Shown: one piece after another, positions 51,315-59,756 of the stretch
How the letters are laid out: each line of letters opens with the position of its first letter
How positions within the stretch are numbered: the first letter of the stretch is position 1
NCBI RefSeq assembly: GCF_003122325.1
Contig: NZ_QFBC01000012.1
Location: forward strand, 124,001-188,000
Length of the DNA: 64,000 nt
DNA from: Rhizobium album
GTDB lineage: Bacteria; Pseudomonadota; Alphaproteobacteria; Rhizobiales; Rhizobiaceae
Direction: 5' to 3'
Notes under the pieces: generated by a model
Databases searched by the model: none
What the model saw: only the letters and a program-made list of their open reading frames with translations
What the model was told of the DNA's origin: nothing
Made by a program: the position numbers and the translations under genes

Positions 51315-52130
51315 TCAGGCGCAGGCAGATCCCCGGGACAAACCCGAGGACGGCGACAGGCCGGAAATCGCTGCCTTCGTGGCCTGGGCCCTGGCCTTCA
51401 GCATGGATTGATCCGATCCGCAGATAAAGATCGAAAAACCCAGGGCCTTGAAGCGGGCTGCCTCGTCGGCATCGGTGATAAAGATCGCCAGCCGCTTGCC
51501 TGCCGCCAGACCAATCCTGGCAATCTTCTCCACTGCATTGACCACGGCCGGCGCGCCCGTCGTTCCGGCACCCAGCGACCGCATGAGATCGGCGCGGCCG
51601 ACGAACAGGGCGTCGACGCCCGGCACGGCGCAGATGGCCTCCAGGTTGTCGACGGCTTCGACATCCTCGATCTGGCACCAGACGCTGACCGCGGCATCGC
51701 TGTCTCCCATGTAATCGCCGAGCGTCATGGCGCCGTATCCGCCGGCCCGGCCCGACGCCGAAAGCCCGCGTCCGCCGGCGGCGAAACGGGCCGCGGCCAC
51801 GGCTTCAATCGCCTTTTCGGCACTGGTCACATGCGGCACGACGATGCCGGCGGCACCCGCATCCAGGCAGGCGCCGATGAAGGACGGCCGCAACTCCGGA
51901 ATGCGCACCAGCACGGGAAACCCGATCGGACGGGTGGGCGCCAGGATGTCGTCGATGACATCGATGCCGAACGGCGCGTGCTCGGCGTCGAGCACGACAA
52001 AATCCAGCCCGCTGCGTGCCAAAACCTCGGAGACATGCCGCGAGGGGGTTTTCTGGAAGGTGCCGGTCAAGATTTCTCCGGCAAGGCCGGCCTGCCGGAA
52101 CAGTTTTAACGCCTCAAAATCGCCGGCCAT
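51315..52130 (-). CDS. HpcH/HpaI-family aldolase
   Basis: A 271-residue metal-dependent aldolase. Active-site positions are His51 (VLDAEHAPFG), Arg76 (VLVRIPEL), Glu155 (CQIEDVEAV) and Asp181 (GRADLMRSLG). The usual GPADLS is GRADLM here, and the glycine-rich GGRGLSASGRAGGYG loop is present. It is the last gene of the IclR/Hyu operon, 3 bases after the thiolase. It should cleave or form a hydroxy-oxo-acid, or a malyl-type acid. The C-terminal 15 residues are a low-complexity Ser/Gly/Ala tail. Confidence 0.85.
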   Translation of the reverse strand: MAGDFEALKLFRQAGLAGEILTGTFQKTPSRHVSEVLARSGLDFVVLDAEHAPFGIDVIDDILAPTRPIGFPVLVRIPELRPSFIGACLDAGAAGIVVPHVTSAEKAIEAVAAARFAAGGRGLSASGRAGGYGAMTLGDYMGDSDAAVSVWCQIEDVEAVDNLEAICAVPGVDALFVGRADLMRSLGAGTTGAPAVVNAVEKIARIGLAAGKRLAIFITDADEAARFKALGFSIFICGSDQSMLKARAQATKAAISGLSPSSGLSRGSACA

Positions 52131-52133
52131 GGT

Positions 52134-53300
52134 TCAGACCGCCTCCAGGATCGAGACATAATTGGCGACACCGCTACCGCCCATGTTGAAGACGCCGGCG
52201 AGATTGGCCTTCGGCAGTTGCAGCTCGCCAGCCTCGCCGGTCAGCTGCATCGACGCCAGCACATGCATCGAGACGCCGGTCGCGCCGACCGGATGGCCCT
52301 TGGCCTTCAAGCCGCCGGACCGGTTGACCGGCAGGCGGCCGTCCTTTTCCATCCAGCCGTCGAGGATCGCCCTGGCGCCGCCGCCGATCTCCGTCAGGCC
52401 CATGGCTTCGTAGGCCATCAGCTCGGCGATGGTGAAGCAGTCGTGGACCTCGACGAAGGAGAGGTCGCCGATCGTCGCGCCGGCGGTATCGAGCGCCTGC
52501 CTCCAGGCTTCGGCAGCCCCTTCGAGCTGCCAGAGATCGCGTTTCGACAGCGGCATGTGGTCGTTGACATGGGCGGCGGCGCGAAAGCGCACGGCGCGGG
52601 AAAAACTCGCTGCATCGTCATCGAGGGAGAGGACGAGGGCTGCGGCACCGTCCGAGATCGGCGAGCAATCGGTGCGGCGCAGCGGCGGGGCGACGATCGG
52701 GTTCTTGTCGCTCACCGTGCGGCAGAAATCGAAGCCGAGATCCTTACGCATCTGGGCATAGGGGTTGTCGACGCCGTTGCGATGGTTCTTGGCGGCGATC
52801 ATCGCCAGCGCATCGGACTGGTCGCCGAATTTCTGGAAATAGGCCTGCCCCATGCGGGCGAAGACGCCGGCGAAACCGGCCGGCATGTCCGCCTCCTCCT
52901 TGCGGTAGCTGGCGCCGAGCAGCGCGTCGCCGACATGCGCGGTGGTGTTGCCGGTCATCTTCTCGACGCCGATCACCAGCACGTTGCGGCCCTGCCCTGC
53001 CTTCAGAAAATTGCGGCCGGCATGGATGGCGGCGCTGCCGGAGGCGCAGGCGTTTTCCGACCGCGCCATCGGCTTGAAGCGTAGCGCCGGCACCGACTGC
53101 AGCACCAGGCTGGCGGGAAAATCCTGCCGCGACATGCCGTTGTTGAACATGCCGACGAAAACGGCATCGATATCCTCGGGGCTAAGACCCGCATTTTCGA
53201 TGGCCGCAAGCGCCACGTCGGCGACCAGCCCCTCGGCATCCTTGTCCTCATGCTTGCCGAATGGCGTGTGGGCCCAGCCCACGATGATCGGATCGCTCAT
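52134..53300 (-). CDS. SCP2-type thiolase (acetyl-CoA acyltransferase)
   Basis: A 388-residue thiolase of the sterol-carrier/SCPx branch. The nucleophile cysteine is in SENACASGSAAIHAG, the HDCF motif in EVHDCFTIAEL, and the active-site histidine in GGLKAKGHPVGATG. The second cysteine of degradative thiolases is replaced (FNMGGSGV), as usual for this branch, where the HDCF cysteine takes its role. It follows the acyl-CoA ligase by 22 bases. Together they can activate a 3-oxo-acid and split the CoA ester to acetyl-CoA plus a shorter acyl-CoA. Confidence 0.88.
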   Translation of the reverse strand: MSDPIIVGWAHTPFGKHEDKDAEGLVADVALAAIENAGLSPEDIDAVFVGMFNNGMSRQDFPASLVLQSVPALRFKPMARSENACASGSAAIHAGRNFLKAGQGRNVLVIGVEKMTGNTTAHVGDALLGASYRKEEADMPAGFAGVFARMGQAYFQKFGDQSDALAMIAAKNHRNGVDNPYAQMRKDLGFDFCRTVSDKNPIVAPPLRRTDCSPISDGAAALVLSLDDDAASFSRAVRFRAAAHVNDHMPLSKRDLWQLEGAAEAWRQALDTAGATIGDLSFVEVHDCFTIAELMAYEAMGLTEIGGGARAILDGWMEKDGRLPVNRSGGLKAKGHPVGATGVSMHVLASMQLTGEAGELQLPKANLAGVFNMGGSGVANYVSILEAV

Positions 53301-53322
53301 CTGTCTTCTCCCTGAACCTGTC

Positions 53323-54849
53323 TCAACCGGCCTGTTTTAATGCCTCCGCGCGGGCATCACGCTCGCGCAGCTCCGTCTTGACCACCTTGCCGTAGTTGTT
53401 CTTCGGCAAGGACTCGACAAAGATATAGTCCTTCGGCCGCTTGAAACGAGCGATATTGCCAAGGCAGAGCCCGTCGAGATCGGCGATCGACGCATCGCCG
53501 ACCAGATAGGCAACAACCACCTCGCCCCATTCTGCATCCGGCCGGCCGATCACCGAGACCTCGCGCACCGCCGGGTGTTTCAAAAGGACTTCCTCCACCT
53601 CGCGCGGATAGATGTTGGTGCCGCCGGAGATGATCACGTCCTTCGAGCGATCCTTGAGCGTCAGGTAGCCGCCATCGTCGAAGGCGCCGAGATCGCCGGT
53701 GTGCAGCCAGCCGTCCTTCACCGTCTTTTCCGTCGCTGCCTGATCGTTCCAGTAACCCAGCATGACGGTCGCGCCGCGCACGAGGATTTCTCCCGTTTCG
53801 CCGACGGGCAACGGCTCGCCATCGGCGCCGGCGACGATCACCTCGACCGACCCGAACGGGCGCCCGACGCTGCCGAGGCGGCTGCGCCAGTCCACTTGGC
53901 TGCGGTCGGCGATCACCGAACGGTCAAGGGTGGTGATGGTCATCGGCGTCTCGCCCTGGCCGTAGATCTGCGCAAGCCGCGGCCCGAAGGCATCGAGCGC
54001 GTCGACGGCATCCTCGACATACATCGGGCCGCCGCCGTAGACGATGGTGCGGAAAGTCGCGGGGTCGGCGCTTGCCGCTGCCGCCACCATGCGCTTGACC
54101 ATGGTCGGCGCCGCAAACAGCGACATCTGCCGCCAATGCCGCGCAAGATCGAAGATCTCGTCGGCCTCGAACCCGCCGGATTCCGGCACGACGTTGACGG
54201 CGCCGCGCAGGATATGTGCCATCATATACAGGCCGGAGCCGTGGCTCATCGGCGCGGCATGCACGATGCTATCGCCGGGTGCGGTCGGGTCGACCTCGGC
54301 GAGATAGGCAAGCGACATCGCCGCAAGATTTTTGTGCGACAGGCAGGCGCCCTTCGGCCGGCCGGTGGTGCCGCTGGTGTAGAACAGCCAGGCAAGGTCG
54401 TCGTCATGGCGCGCGACCGGCCCATAGGGCTCACCGCCGCAAAGCGCCGCAAAATCCGGACTGCCCAGCGTGACTATGTGCTTGAGGCTTTCGACGCCGG
54501 CGCCGGCAATCGCCGCATCCAGCCCCCTGGAGGCAAAGGCGACGGCAGCGCCGGAATGCTGCAGCGCATAGGCGATCTCCTGCGCATGCAGCTTGGCATT
54601 CAACGGCACCGCGACGGCGCCGGCAAACCAGATGGCATAAAGTGCTGCGACATAATCCGGCTCGTTCTTCGCCGCGATCGCCACCCGGTCGCCCGGCCGC
54701 ACGCCGCAGACGGTGACCAGGCTGCCGGCGAGACGGGCGGCGCGGCTTGCCAGTTCGCCGTAAGTGGCAACGGTCCGGGTGCCGAGCGCCACTGCCGGCA
54801 GGTCGGGATGGCTTTTGGCGATGCGTGCCAACCAGAGCGCGATGTTCAC
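53323..54849 (-). CDS. AMP-forming acyl-CoA synthetase
   Basis: A 508-residue ANL-superfamily ligase. The P-loop is TSGTTGRPKGACLSH at 158 onward. Later motifs are IYGQGETPMT, GEILVRGATVMLGYW, GWLHTGDLGAFDDGGYL and the C-terminal catalytic lysine in NNYGKVVKTEL near residue 488. It converts a carboxylic acid, ATP and CoA to an acyl-CoA. Position between the cupin and thiolase genes suggests activation of the acid produced by HyuAB or taken up by the importer. The substrate is not readable; overall closest to medium-chain or malonyl-type ligases. Confidence 0.9.
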   Translation of the reverse strand: MNIALWLARIAKSHPDLPAVALGTRTVATYGELASRAARLAGSLVTVCGVRPGDRVAIAAKNEPDYVAALYAIWFAGAVAVPLNAKLHAQEIAYALQHSGAAVAFASRGLDAAIAGAGVESLKHIVTLGSPDFAALCGGEPYGPVARHDDDLAWLFYTSGTTGRPKGACLSHKNLAAMSLAYLAEVDPTAPGDSIVHAAPMSHGSGLYMMAHILRGAVNVVPESGGFEADEIFDLARHWRQMSLFAAPTMVKRMVAAAASADPATFRTIVYGGGPMYVEDAVDALDAFGPRLAQIYGQGETPMTITTLDRSVIADRSQVDWRSRLGSVGRPFGSVEVIVAGADGEPLPVGETGEILVRGATVMLGYWNDQAATEKTVKDGWLHTGDLGAFDDGGYLTLKDRSKDVIISGGTNIYPREVEEVLLKHPAVREVSVIGRPDAEWGEVVVAYLVGDASIADLDGLCLGNIARFKRPKDYIFVESLPKNNYGKVVKTELRERDARAEALKQAG

Positions 54850-54868
54850 GGCCTTTTTCCTCCTTCGG

Positions 54869-55201
54869 TCAGGCGTATTCCGGCCGGCGCGGCGTGAAGA
54901 CGTCGAGGTTCAAAACCTCCTCGTCGCCGACGACCTCGCCCCAGTGCCGCACGTTGGGCGGGATAACCAGCAGCCCGCCGGGACCGAGAAGATACTCCTC
55001 GTCGCCGACGAAAAAGCGGATGGTGCCCTTCAGGATGTAGGCGATCTGCTCGTTTTCATGGGCGTGCGGTTTCGGCTCGTGGCCAGGCTGCAGCCGGTGC
55101 AGCGCCAGCGTCGCGCCCTCACCGGAAAACGCCTTGCGGTCGACGCCTTCGCGAACCGGGGTCCACGGAATGCTGTTCCAGTCGATCGATTTCAGATTCA
55201 T
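54869..55201 (-). CDS. Small cupin-domain protein
   Basis: A 110-residue single-cupin protein. Metal-binding motif 1 is KPHAHENEQIAYILKG, with His, His and Glu ligands, and motif 2 contains PPNVRHWGEVV with the later His. The start is the ATG at 55199-55201 (MNLKSIDWNS); the open frame continues upstream into livH but has no coding sense there. It may act as a small metal-dependent dioxygenase, isomerase or decarboxylase acting on the operon substrate, or be a regulatory cupin. Its place directly after livH and before the ligase ties it to the pathway. Confidence 0.82.
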   Translation of the reverse strand: MNLKSIDWNSIPWTPVREGVDRKAFSGEGATLALHRLQPGHEPKPHAHENEQIAYILKGTIRFFVGDEEYLLGPGGLLVIPPNVRHWGEVVGDEEVLNLDVFTPRRPEYA

Positions 55202-55221
55202 AATACCAATGTCCCAGTCAA

Positions 55222-56100
55222 TCAGCGAGTGCTGCCGAGCAGGCCGGAGGGCCGCACGAACAGGAAGAGAAGCAGGAGTGAGAGCGCCGCAACATTCTTG
55301 AAGCCGGCGCCGAGCCCGAGGATGGCCATGGCCTGGATCAGCCCAAGCGCGATGCCGCCGAGGAAAGCGCCGAGCGGCCGGCCGAACCCGCCGATGATCG
55401 CGGCGATGAAGCCGGAGATGGCGAAGGGCACACCCATGTTGAAGGCGGTGTATTGCGTCGGCGTCAAGAGGATGCCGGCGAGCGCCCCGAGCATGGCGCT
55501 GAGCACGAAGGCGAGCGTCAGCATCAGCGACACCGGGATGCCCTGCAGCGCCGCCGCCTCGGCATTGATCGACACGGCGCGCATCGCCTTGCCGGTGCGG
55601 GTCGTCTTGAAGAACAGGCCGAGCGCCACGACGATCAGCACCGAGCCGGCCATGATCCACAACGACTGGAAATTGATCGCCACGCCGCCGAGCATGATCG
55701 GCGGCAGGTCGCTGAAGGCCGGCAGCGTCTTGGGCTGGTCGTCGACGAGGATGTAGGTCAGCCGCTCGATGACGATCTGCGCCGCGAGCGTCGCCAGGAT
55801 CATCACGAACATCGGCGCGCTGCGGTTCCACAGAGGCCGCACCACCAGCCGCTCGACGCAGGCGCCGACGAAGCCGGTCACCACGATGGCGCCGAGGGCG
55901 GCGACCACATAGGGCATCTGGAAGCGCTCGATCAGCACGTAGGTGACCATGCCGCCGAGCATGACGAAGGCGCCCTGGGCGAAGTTGACGATGCCGCTGG
56001 CGTTGTAGATGACGCAGAAGCCGATGCCGATCAGGCCGTAGACGCAGCCGATGCTGATGCCGCTGATCAGGCTCTGCAGGACCAAGTGCATGTTGTCCAT
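55222..56100 (-). CDS. livH: HAAT ABC permease (LivH type)
   Basis: A 292-residue permease opening MDNMHLVLQSLISGISIGCV. It has the LivH loop SGIVNFAQGAFVMLGGMVTY near residue 35 and terminal RPSGLLGSTR. It lies 11 bases after livG. In this operon the order is binding protein, LivF, LivM, LivG, LivH, which differs from the other three HAAT sets here and suggests independent assembly. Confidence 0.92.
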   Translation of the reverse strand: MDNMHLVLQSLISGISIGCVYGLIGIGFCVIYNASGIVNFAQGAFVMLGGMVTYVLIERFQMPYVVAALGAIVVTGFVGACVERLVVRPLWNRSAPMFVMILATLAAQIVIERLTYILVDDQPKTLPAFSDLPPIMLGGVAINFQSLWIMAGSVLIVVALGLFFKTTRTGKAMRAVSINAEAAALQGIPVSLMLTLAFVLSAMLGALAGILLTPTQYTAFNMGVPFAISGFIAAIIGGFGRPLGAFLGGIALGLIQAMAILGLGAGFKNVAALSLLLLFLFVRPSGLLGSTR

Positions 56101-56111
56101 CGTATCCGTCC

Positions 56112-56867
56112 TTATCCGAGATAGGCCGCGATGACCGCGGGGTCCTTCTTCACCGCGTCGGGCGAACCTTGCGCGATCTTGCGGCCGTAATCGAGCACCA
56201 CCACCTCGTCGGCGATGTCCATGACGAGTTTCATGTCGTGTTCGATGAGCAGCACGGCCGTGCCGTCGGCAGCGATGCGGCGGATGGTTTTTGCCAAACG
56301 TTCGCTTTCTTCGGCATTCAGGCCGGCGGCCGGTTCGTCGAGCAGCAGGATCTGCGGTCTTGCCGCCAGCGCCCGGGCGATTTCCAGGAGCCGTTGCTGG
56401 CCATAGGGCAGAACGGCGGCCGGGCTAAACGCCACCTTCGACAGGCCGACGAGATCGAGCAGCGCTGCCGCACCGTCCTCGACATCCTTCTCCGCATTGC
56501 GAGCCCAGGCAGGTTGGACCAGCGCGGCAAACAGGCCGCCACGCGTCTTCAGGTGGAAACCGACCTTGACGTTTTCGATGGCCGTCAGGTCCTGGAACAG
56601 CTTGACGAGCTGGAAGGTGCGCACCAGGCCCCGCGCCGCCTTGGCCTCCGGTTTCAGCGCCGTCACATCGGCGCCGCCGAGCAGGATGGCGCCTTCGCTC
56701 GGCGGGAAGGTGCCGGCGATGATGTTGAACAGCGTCGTCTTGCCGGCGCCGTTCGGGCCGATCACGGCGGTGACGCCCTTCGACGGCACGGTGAAACTGA
56801 CATCGTCGACGGCCACCAGTCCGCCGAACCGCCGCGTCGCATTCTTGACTTCGAGGATCGCGTTCAT
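56112..56867 (-). CDS. livG: HAAT ABC ATP-binding protein (LivG type)
   Basis: A 251-residue ATPase with Walker A GPNGAGKTTLF, Walker B ILLLDEPAAGLNAEES and switch histidine in LLIEHDMKLVMD. The signature is degenerate (LPYGQQRLLEIARAL), as usual for LivG. The start overlaps livM by 4 bases. It works with the LivF subunit at 57834-58571. Confidence 0.92.
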   Translation of the reverse strand: MNAILEVKNATRRFGGLVAVDDVSFTVPSKGVTAVIGPNGAGKTTLFNIIAGTFPPSEGAILLGGADVTALKPEAKAARGLVRTFQLVKLFQDLTAIENVKVGFHLKTRGGLFAALVQPAWARNAEKDVEDGAAALLDLVGLSKVAFSPAAVLPYGQQRLLEIARALAARPQILLLDEPAAGLNAEESERLAKTIRRIAADGTAVLLIEHDMKLVMDIADEVVVLDYGRKIAQGSPDAVKKDPAVIAAYLG

Positions 56868-57826
56868 TTGCCCCTCCGTGCGTCAAAGCTCTGCGCGAGG
56901 CCGGCGAGACCCTTCGGCGCATAAATGAGGATCAGGATCAGCGTGATGCCGTAAGCGAGGTCCTGGCTGTCGCGCATGCCGCGGAACAGTTCCGGCAGCA
57001 GGCTGACAATCAGGGCGCCGATGACCGGGCCGGCAACGGTGCCTAGGCCGCCGATATAGACCATGGTGAAGGCGAGTACGACCATGTGCATGCCGAACAC
57101 TTCCGGGCTGACATAACCGACCACATGCACGAAGAGCGAACCGGCAATCGAGGCAAGGCCGGCGGCCAGCAGGAAGGAGGTGAGCTTGTAACGCGCCACG
57201 TTGATGCCGAGCGCGCCAGCCGCCTCCTCGCTGCCGGCGACGGCGGCGAAGGCACGGCCGAGCCGCGACTTGCGGATGCGTGTGACGGCGAAGGCAACGA
57301 TGACGACGATGACGGAGAGCGTCGCCAGGATCTGCCGGTCGCTGATTGCCTCGAAAGGACCGATGCCGAGCGGCGGAATGCCCGAAATGCCCATGTAACC
57401 CTGCGTCACCGATTCCCATTCGACGGCGATTTCATAGGTGATCAGGCCGATCGCCAATGTCGCCATGGCGAGATAGTGGCCCTTCAGCCGCAGTGTCGGA
57501 AAGCCGATGACCAGCGCGAAGAGCAATGCGAAGACGATGCCTGCGAGCATGCCCGGCAGCGGCGCCCATTCATAGGTGGTGGTCAGCACGGCCGAGGTAT
57601 AACCGCCGATCGCCGCAAAGGCGCTCTGGCCGAAGGAAACCTGCGCTGTCAGCCCCATGAAGATGTTGAGGCCGGAGACGAACACCCCGTAGATCAGCGC
57701 GAAGGCGACGATTGTGGCGATGTAGCCGCCGAAAACGAGGGCATAACCGACGATCAGCGCCGCCAGGACCCAGATACCGGCGGAAGCGAAATGGCGCGAA
57801 CGGGGGCTGGCTTGTTCCGATACCAT
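56864..57826 (-). CDS. livM: HAAT ABC permease (LivM type)
   Basis: A 320-residue permease. The ATG at 57824-57826 (MVSEQASPRSRH) is preferred because it has a GAGG ribosome site 6 bases before and leaves a 7-base gap to livF. An ATG 13 codons earlier would overlap livF by 32 bases. The LivM loop MGLTAQVSFGQSAFAAIGGY is near residue 58, and membrane spans continue to the C-terminus APKGLAGLAQSF. Confidence 0.9.
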   Translation of the reverse strand: MVSEQASPRSRHFASAGIWVLAALIVGYALVFGGYIATIVAFALIYGVFVSGLNIFMGLTAQVSFGQSAFAAIGGYTSAVLTTTYEWAPLPGMLAGIVFALLFALVIGFPTLRLKGHYLAMATLAIGLITYEIAVEWESVTQGYMGISGIPPLGIGPFEAISDRQILATLSVIVVIVAFAVTRIRKSRLGRAFAAVAGSEEAAGALGINVARYKLTSFLLAAGLASIAGSLFVHVVGYVSPEVFGMHMVVLAFTMVYIGGLGTVAGPVIGALIVSLLPELFRGMRDSQDLAYGITLILILIYAPKGLAGLAQSFDARRGK

Positions 57827-57833
57827 GGCCGCC

Positions 57834-58571
57834 TCAGGCGAAATAATACTGGGCGAGTTCGTCATGGGATTTCACCTCGCGTGGATTGATCGTGGCGACG
57901 ATGCGACCAAGGGACAGCAGATAGGCGCGACAGGCGAGTTTCAGCGCCAGCGGCGCCTTCTGCTCGACCAGCACCACGGGCAGGCCGCTTGCGCTGAGCG
58001 TGCCGAGCGTTTCGAGGATTTCCCCGGTCACGCGCGGCGCGAGACCGAGCGACGGCTCGTCGAGCAGCAGCACCTTCGGATCGGCCATCATGGCGCGGCC
58101 GACGGCCACCATCTGCTGCTCGCCGCCGGACATCGAGCCGGCCACCTGCTTCAACCGCTCCTTGACCCGCGGAAAAAGTTCGAAGACGTGGGTCAGGCGC
58201 CGCTCCATCTCCTGGCGGTCGCCGCCGATCTTGTAGGCGCCGAGTTCCAGGTTTTCGAGCACCGTCATCGGCCCGAAGATGCCGCGACCTTCGGGCACGA
58301 GGACGACACCCTTCGTCGCCGCGCCGACGGGATCGCGGCGCGGCAGGCTGTTGCCGAGGAAACGGACTTCCCCCTCGTTGGGGATGAGGCCCATGATGGC
58401 ACGCAGCAGGGTCGACTTGCCGGCGCCGTTCGGGCCGAGGACCGCGACGAGTTCGCCCTTTCCGGCGGAAATATCGGCGCTTTTCAGGGCCTCGACATGG
58501 CCGTAGCGGGCGCTCAGGCCGCGGACGTCGAGGACCGGATCAGCCACCTGCAGTGTGCCGGTCGGTGTCAT
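57834..58571 (-). CDS. livF: HAAT ABC ATP-binding protein (LivF type)
   Basis: A 245-residue ATPase with Walker A GPNGAGKSTLL, signature MSGGEQQMVAVGRAM, Walker B VLLLDEPSLGLAPRVT and VEQKAPLALKLA at the switch position. The start overlaps the binding-protein stop by 4 bases, so the ATPase is coupled directly to the binding protein, an uncommon order. EPSLGLAP identifies the LivF branch. Confidence 0.92.
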   Translation of the reverse strand: MTPTGTLQVADPVLDVRGLSARYGHVEALKSADISAGKGELVAVLGPNGAGKSTLLRAIMGLIPNEGEVRFLGNSLPRRDPVGAATKGVVLVPEGRGIFGPMTVLENLELGAYKIGGDRQEMERRLTHVFELFPRVKERLKQVAGSMSGGEQQMVAVGRAMMADPKVLLLDEPSLGLAPRVTGEILETLGTLSASGLPVVLVEQKAPLALKLACRAYLLSLGRIVATINPREVKSHDELAQYYFA

Positions 58572-59707
58572 TGGGCGATCCTGACCTGTCCGTCGATGAT
58601 CTGGGCAACCACGAAAGGATTGGTCGAAATGCCCTGGTGCTTGTCCGGTGCAAAATCATAGGTGCCCGTGGTGCCCTGGAAACCGGTGATCTTTTCCAGG
58701 TTCTCGCGCACCGCCGGCCCCTCGAAGGATTGGCCCTTCTCGATCGCCGCCGCCGTCAGCATGATGCTGTCCCAGCCGCGCGAGGCCCAGTTCGGATCGC
58801 GATCGCCGAATTTTTCCCGCCACGGCTGGAGGAACTGACCGATCGCCTGCTTCAGCGGACCGTCCGGATAGGCTTCGAAAACCTGCGAGGGCGAAGCGAC
58901 GAAGAAAAATTTGTCGCCCAGAACTTCGGCCACCGGCTTGAAGACGGCCAAATCTTCCAGGCTGGTGAGCAAAAGCATGTCGGAGCCGAGCTGCTTCAGG
59001 TTCTTGGCCGCCGTCAGCGTCGTGCCACCGAGGCCGATTTTCATTACCGCACCGGCGCCGGCCGCCTGCATCTTCGAAAGCTGCACGCTCAAATCGGCGT
59101 CGTCCTGCTTGTAGGCCTCGACGGCGACGACCTCGATGCCGAATTTCTCCGCCACCTTCTCGGCAACGTCCTTCTGCAGCAGCGCATAAGGTGTGGGATC
59201 GTGCAGCACGCCGACCTTGCGGATCTGCGTCTTGTCGCGAAGATATTCGAAACGCTTCTCGATCTCGAAACCGGCCGGCGGCAGGGTGGTGAAGGCCCAG
59301 ACGACGTCACGCTCCTGCTTCGGCAGGATGGAGCAGAGGATCATCGGGATTTCGGACTTGGCGACCATCGGCGCGGCGGCGGCATTGCCGGCGGAGACGC
59401 AGCCGCTGGAGAAGATGTTGACGCCATCGGAGCTCACCATCTTGCGATAGACGGTGACGGCTTCCTGCGGGTTGGAGCGGTTGTCCTCGACCACCACTTC
59501 CAGCTTGCGGCCCATGATGCCACCCTTGGCGTTGAGCACGTCGACGGCGGTCTGCACGCCATCGCTCCAGGCGCGATCGACCGTTGCGGCATAACCGGTC
59601 AGGCCCGCCGAAATGCCGATCTTGTAGATATCCTCCGCCTGCGCCGCACCTGCCATGGCGAGAACCGACACCATGCCGGCAAAAAACTGATTTCTCATAT
59701 GAAACAT
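58568..59707 (-). CDS. Periplasmic binding protein of the fourth HAAT importer
   Basis: A 379-residue type I binding protein. The signal peptide is about residues 1-24 (MFHMRNQFFAGMVSVLAMAG, then AAQA). The mature chain starts EDIYKIGISAGLTGYAATVD and contains LNAKGGIMGRKLEVVVEDNR. The ATG at 59705-59707 has GGAGGAAG before it; an ATG three codons later is possible. It lies between hyuB and livF, so the imported ligand is probably the substrate of the HyuAB enzyme or of the ligase and thiolase route. Confidence 0.88.
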   Translation of the reverse strand: MFHMRNQFFAGMVSVLAMAGAAQAEDIYKIGISAGLTGYAATVDRAWSDGVQTAVDVLNAKGGIMGRKLEVVVEDNRSNPQEAVTVYRKMVSSDGVNIFSSGCVSAGNAAAAPMVAKSEIPMILCSILPKQERDVVWAFTTLPPAGFEIEKRFEYLRDKTQIRKVGVLHDPTPYALLQKDVAEKVAEKFGIEVVAVEAYKQDDADLSVQLSKMQAAGAGAVMKIGLGGTTLTAAKNLKQLGSDMLLLTSLEDLAVFKPVAEVLGDKFFFVASPSQVFEAYPDGPLKQAIGQFLQPWREKFGDRDPNWASRGWDSIMLTAAAIEKGQSFEGPAVRENLEKITGFQGTTGTYDFAPDKHQGISTNPFVVAQIIDGQVRIAQ

Positions 59708-59756
59708 GAACTTCCTCCCACGTTCTGTTTGAAATGATGTCTTCCGGTGCGCCGGG

